Source: Rhizobium deserti
Lineage (GTDB): Bacteria; Pseudomonadota; Alphaproteobacteria; Rhizobiales; Rhizobiaceae
Length of the DNA: 64,000 nucleotides
Assembly (NCBI RefSeq): GCF_004358025.1
Contig: NZ_SMTL01000003.1
Location: 186,001 to 250,000, forward strand
Direction of reading: 5' to 3'
Part shown: piece by piece, positions 61,701 to 64,000 of the stretch
Layout of the letters: every line of letters begins with the position of its first letter
Numbering within the stretch: the first letter of the stretch is position 1
Translations under genes and position numbers: made by a program
The notes under the pieces: generated by a model
Database searches by the model: none
Told to the model about the DNA's origin: nothing
What the model saw: only the letters and a program-made list of their open reading frames with translations

Positions 61701-62225
61701 CTCGAGCATCCGGTCGAGCTCCAGTCGCTGCCGGGGCGCGGCACGATATTCCGTGTCGACATGCCGCGAGACCGCACCGTCCAGAAGCCGCTCGGACGGG
61801 CCGACGGCCCGCAAAGGCGCCGGCGTTCGCAGCCGCTCAGCGGGCTGCGCGTGCTGTGCATCGACAACGAGCCGCAGATCCTCGAAGGCATGGCGCTGCT
61901 TCTGACCGGCTGGGGCTGTACGGTCGGGCAAGCGGGCTCGCTGACCGCGCTTGAACAGATGATCGCCAATCGCGAGCCGCCGCCCGATATCATCATCGGC
62001 GACTACCATCTCGGCGACGGCACCGGCATCGACGCCATACTCGAACTGCGGGCGGCCTATGGAGTTGAAATCCCCGCCCTCCTCGTGACTGCCGACCGAA
62101 GCCCCGAAGTGCGGGCGGAGGCGGAGCGGCACGATATCGGCGTCCAGCACAAGCCGCTGCGCCCCGCCGCCCTGCGGGCGCATCTCACACAGGTTGCAGG
62201 CGTCAAGCGCATCGCTGCCGAATAG
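58710..62225 (+). CDS. Hybrid sensor histidine kinase with sodium/solute symporter domain
   Basis: 1171 residues from ATG 58710, chosen because GGAGGAG ends 3 bases before it; the GTG at 58683 lacks such a site. Residues 1-500 form a thirteen-helix SSS transporter domain (GYVLLLFVVASYGDRRSRI; GDADLYVLTLPLVG). A linker and a PAS domain (ALSQMDQGIAVFDNSERLTIWNRRFRHLLDLP) lead to a coiled coil and HisKA with H812 in AAAGHDILQPLNAARLYS, HATPase_c (NLVSNAIKYT, DSGIGIP, GLGLGLSI) and a C-terminal receiver with D1098 in IIGDYHLGDG. Similar to CbrA-like kinases; the transported or sensed solute is unknown. No separate response regulator lies next to it. Confidence 0.92.
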   Translation: MLPGWIIFVSAFGYVLLLFVVASYGDRRSRIFGVPKAGRPIVYALSLAVYCTSWTYFGGVGLASQRGLEFTGIYIGPILAFTLGMPVIRRIVDLAKAEKITSAADLVAARYGKNSTVAMIVALIALVGAIPYIALQLKAVSSSVAAMVNPSDYGIGSGNLYFVDLALIVTLLMACFAVMFGTRHTDATEHQDGLILAVAMESVVKLIAFATVGLSVLFIFFDGPADLVTKASESPLVTSALSYETPLSRWLTLILLSAFAIVMLPRQFHVTVVENRTARERKVAGLLLPLYLIAINIFVLPVAIAGLITFGGTGDADLYVLTLPLVGQQPVVTLITFIGGFSAATAMVIVESVALSIMVSNDIIIPIFLRQKLMTTRFGQRSDFTHSLLNIRRMSIFAVLLLGYGYYRMADSQSGLASIGLLAFAAIAQVAPALFGGLVWRRANARGAILGMSFGFLVWAYLLFLPSLGGPDNSYVAAAVLNFVFPGTTIFAGPETDPLVNATIFSLTLNTLAFVLGSLSRNPRPLERLQAGIFVKRQLRSQFATRGWKTRVSVGDLKTAIARYLGEERMQRSFSNYEKTAGRRFSDEQPADMAMVHFAEQLLGSAIGSSSARLVLSLILQKAEDASADTAWLLDQASEALQYNQDMLQTALSQMDQGIAVFDNSERLTIWNRRFRHLLDLPEHVGQVGFPLADMLAILAERGDIAVGGQAAVIQQFKTLDAPFSLVLQQGSRIIEVRSNAMPDQGIVATFTDISDRVAADKALKQANETLEQRVGERTGELMRVNHALAEARAAADEANLSKTRFFAAAGHDILQPLNAARLYSSALVERMGNADPNAGLVRNVDSALESVEAILGAVLDISRLDTGAMQPRIASVALDDLLKRIETDYAPMAREKNLKFVVMPTSLRVHSDVNLLRRLIQNLVSNAIKYTISGKVLVGARRRGSRVVIEVFDSGIGIPSSKFRTVFKEFARLDEGARTAAGLGLGLSIVDRISKVLEHPVELQSLPGRGTIFRVDMPRDRTVQKPLGRADGPQRRRRSQPLSGLRVLCIDNEPQILEGMALLLTGWGCTVGQAGSLTALEQMIANREPPPDIIIGDYHLGDGTGIDAILELRAAYGVEIPALLVTADRSPEVRAEAERHDIGVQHKPLRPAALRAHLTQVAGVKRIAAE

Positions 62226-62419
62226 TTGCCGCAGATCTCCTACCTCAAGCGTTGCCTGCGCGTCATCACGGACAGTTTACGCCGGAAGTGGGCTTCGGCG
62301 TATTAGCCGGGAACCCTCCGGCTTTTTGCTGCGTTAAGCGCCTGAATCCTGGCCCGCAGAGGCCTTACAGGGACCGAGCGGCGGCAGCTTCCGGGACCGG
62401 CAGACGGAGAGAGCAGCCG

Positions 62420-63658
62420 ATGAAACGCTTTGAAATCATTGACGGAATGCGGGGCTATTTCCTCGTGTTCATGGTCCTGAACCACCTCATCTTCGCCGGT
62501 GGCTATCTGCTCGTCAAAATCAACCACAACCAGCTGGCCTTTGTCGAGGACGCCCAGGGCTTCGTGTTTCTGTCCGGCCTGATGATCGGCATGGTCTATG
62601 CCCGCAAGATGATGAAGAGCGGCTATGCCGCCGGCCGCTCGGCGATCTACAGCCGGGCGTTCGAACTTTATCGTTATGCCATGGGCATCGTTCTGGTTGT
62701 GCTGGCCGCCCAGATGCTGCTGCCGGGCGCCTATTCCATCTGGTTCAACTGGCTCGGCTACACGACCTTCGACGACCCGCTGCGTTTGGCCGCCATAGCC
62801 ACCTTCCTTTACCAGCCGACCTTCATGGACATCCTGCCGCAGTATATCGTCTACATGCTGTTTGCGCCCATGCTGGTGAAGCTCGTTCTCGACGACAAAT
62901 GGCATTACGTGCTGGCCGGCTCGCTAGTTCTGTGGATGGCGGGACAGCTCGGCCTGCAGCAGATCGTCACGACGCCGCTCCACGAGATGATCATGGGCCC
63001 CGACAACCAGGGTATCCGCGTCTCGTTCAACCTGCTCGGCTGGCAGATCGTCTTCTATTCCGGCCTGGTTCTCGGCGCCCTGACCTCGTCCGGCAAGATC
63101 AACTGGAGCCGCATCCTGTCACCCGACAATACCTTCATCCCGAAAATGGCGCTGTTGATGGTTGCCTTCTTCCTGCCCCTGCGGCTGATCACCGCCCACG
63201 AACTGATGCCGCCGCACATGATCGGTAAGTTCGCGTCAATGGAAATCCGTGCCGATTTCGGTCCGGTCTATCTCCTGAACTTCGCAGCCGTCGCCATGCT
63301 GATCACCTGGCTGATCGTTGCAGGCCCCAAGCACAAGGCGCTCTGGGTCCAGAAGATTTCGACAGCCATCACTTGGGTCTTCTCGCTGCGCTACCTGCAA
63401 CTGCTCGGCCGCCACTCGCTTTACGTCTATGTCTGGCATGTCGGCATCGTTTACTTCGTTTATTATTTCGACGGCCGCTCGCCGGAACTCAACGAGCTGA
63501 CCAAGACAGCCATTGCCCTCGTCGCCGTCGGTCTTCTGTCGGTCCCCGCTCTCTGGCGCGAACGCGACAAGCTGTTCGGCAATGCGCCTGCGAATGCACA
63601 GGCGGCCAAGGCGCCGCAGCCGAAGCCTGCCGGCCCTCAGCAGATGGTGGTGCGCTGA
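62420..63658 (+). CDS. opgC: OpgC family membrane protein
   Basis: 412 residues from ATG 62420 (MKRFEIIDGMRGYFLVFMVLNHL). The 55 codons above are not membrane-like and lack the family start. About ten hydrophobic helices and the conserved RxEDAQGFVF-like FVEDAQGFVFLSG, YILPQYIVYM and GRHSLYVYVWHV belong to OpgC, an acyltransferase-like protein that adds succinyl groups to periplasmic or cyclic beta-glucans. The Ala/Pro-rich tail is soluble. Transcribed after the sensor kinase but with a 194-base gap. Confidence 0.92.
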   Translation: MKRFEIIDGMRGYFLVFMVLNHLIFAGGYLLVKINHNQLAFVEDAQGFVFLSGLMIGMVYARKMMKSGYAAGRSAIYSRAFELYRYAMGIVLVVLAAQMLLPGAYSIWFNWLGYTTFDDPLRLAAIATFLYQPTFMDILPQYIVYMLFAPMLVKLVLDDKWHYVLAGSLVLWMAGQLGLQQIVTTPLHEMIMGPDNQGIRVSFNLLGWQIVFYSGLVLGALTSSGKINWSRILSPDNTFIPKMALLMVAFFLPLRLITAHELMPPHMIGKFASMEIRADFGPVYLLNFAAVAMLITWLIVAGPKHKALWVQKISTAITWVFSLRYLQLLGRHSLYVYVWHVGIVYFVYYFDGRSPELNELTKTAIALVAVGLLSVPALWRERDKLFGNAPANAQAAKAPQPKPAGPQQMVVR

Positions 63659-63689
63659 TCCCAATCACCTGGCCATGCAATCGAGAATC

Positions 63690-63722
63690 AAAGGCGGTGG
63701 ATTTTCACCGCCTTTTCTTTTC
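63690..63722 (+). terminator. Terminator after opgC
   Basis: AAAGGCGGTG and CACCGCCTTT form a 10-bp stem with a 6-base loop, then TTCTTTT. It is positioned 31 bases after the opgC stop and could also serve the convergent flavin reductase gene. Confidence 0.85.
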
Positions 63723-63726
63723 CCTC

Positions 63727-64000
63727 TTACAATTTCGGCGTCACCATTTCGAAGCGGTCGCGAATGGTCGAGCAGAAATCGCCACCGAGCCGGGCAATCG
63801 CATCGATGCGCGCCGGATCGACATGCAGCCGGTCATCCACCACGCCTGGCTGATAATGCGCATAAACGATCTCCCCCATGATGATCTGCCGCGACCGGCC
63901 AAGCTCCAGCGTCACATGGCGGCGGCATTCGAAGGCGGCAGGCGCCTCGGCAATATAGGGTGAGGTCACCTTGACGCCGGGCAACGCGGTGAGGCCCGCC
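63727..64000 (-). CDS. Flavin reductase-like FMN-binding protein, C-terminal part
   Basis: 91 residues visible at the right edge: KVTSPYIAEAPAAFECRRHVTLELGRSRQIIMGEIVYAHYQPGVVDDRLHVDPARIDAIARLGGDFCSTIRDRF. SPYIAEAPAAFECR and LGGDFCSTIRDRFEM fit the end of the flavin-reductase/DIM6-NTAB family, FMN-binding split-barrel proteins. The N-terminus lies outside the window. Confidence 0.8.
   Translation of the reverse strand, partial: AGLTALPGVKVTSPYIAEAPAAFECRRHVTLELGRSRQIIMGEIVYAHYQPGVVDDRLHVDPARIDAIARLGGDFCSTIRDRFEMVTPKL

Noticed and set aside
60534..62183. Minus-strand frame of 549 codons
   Set aside because: Antisense shadow of the sensor kinase, with Arg/His-rich low-information sequence.
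1..64000. CRISPR array or cas genes
   Set aside because: No regular short repeats with spacers and no Cas-like proteins seen.

Overview
The window looks like a chromosomal segment of an alphaproteobacterium of the family Rhizobiaceae (Rhizobium/Neorhizobium/Agrobacterium-like). The evidence is the run murA - DUF2948 - hisD - UPF0262 - low-Mr phosphatase - infA - maf - yacG - tRNA-Phe, plus rhizobial types of ExoD, OpgC, DUF6894 and a WEEF-ended chemoreceptor. The genus cannot be fixed from the sequence alone. LAYOUT. 1-7640 is accessory chromosome: the start of a Tad/Flp pilus TadG-like gene, a chemoreceptor, tiny membrane-protein genes (one broken), a divergent glucose-6-phosphate dehydrogenase, a frameshifted fluoride channel gene, a frameshifted Crp/Fnr regulator and a DUF6894 gene. 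7729-11914 is a tightly packed six-gene arsenic operon, arsR - arsN2 - acr3 - arsC - arsH - MFS exporter: sensing, reduction of arsenate, efflux of arsenite, and handling of organic or other arsenicals. 12005-16552 is a patchwork bounded by two copies of a diverged ~115-bp repeat; it holds a degraded second copy of an alpha/beta hydrolase gene, the intact hydrolase, ExoD and a TTG-start rpsU. 16713-23606 is the conserved housekeeping cluster. 23787-54599 is a ~30.8-kb prophage or island in tRNA-Thr(GGT), framed by a perfect 47-bp direct repeat. Its integrase end lies at the right. 54669-64000 is chromosome again: polysaccharide deacetylase, galE, aminotransferase, mscL, an SSS-type sensor kinase, OpgC and part of a flavin reductase. 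THE PROPHAGE. A lambda/HK97-like structural block runs right to left on the minus strand: terminase remnant, portal, ClpP-type protease, capsid, connectors, tail tube, frameshifted tail chaperone pair, tape measure, tip proteins, tailspike, methyltransferase, endolysin, holin-like proteins. It is defective: the terminase ATPase half and the early region are deleted at a junction near 48440, the tape-measure gene has an amber codon, and a tail gene is frameshifted. CARGO. Both ends of the element carry genes that look like accessory or defence functions. On the left are three small secreted proteins and a DprA(SLOG)-phosphoribosyltransferase pair. On the right are an unrecognised two-gene cassette, the relic of a second integrase, and a three-gene module best read as a toxin-antitoxin-chaperone (TAC) system: HigB-like toxin, HigA-like antitoxin and SecB-like chaperone, with a perfect 16-bp palindrome in front. 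The most promising candidates for undescribed biology are the TAC module, the DprA-PRTase pair, and the unknown pair 51430-52637. Several single-base lesions lie outside the prophage too (crcB, crp-like, a tiny membrane gene), so either this genome is shedding accessory genes or the assembly contains some indel errors; read data would decide.
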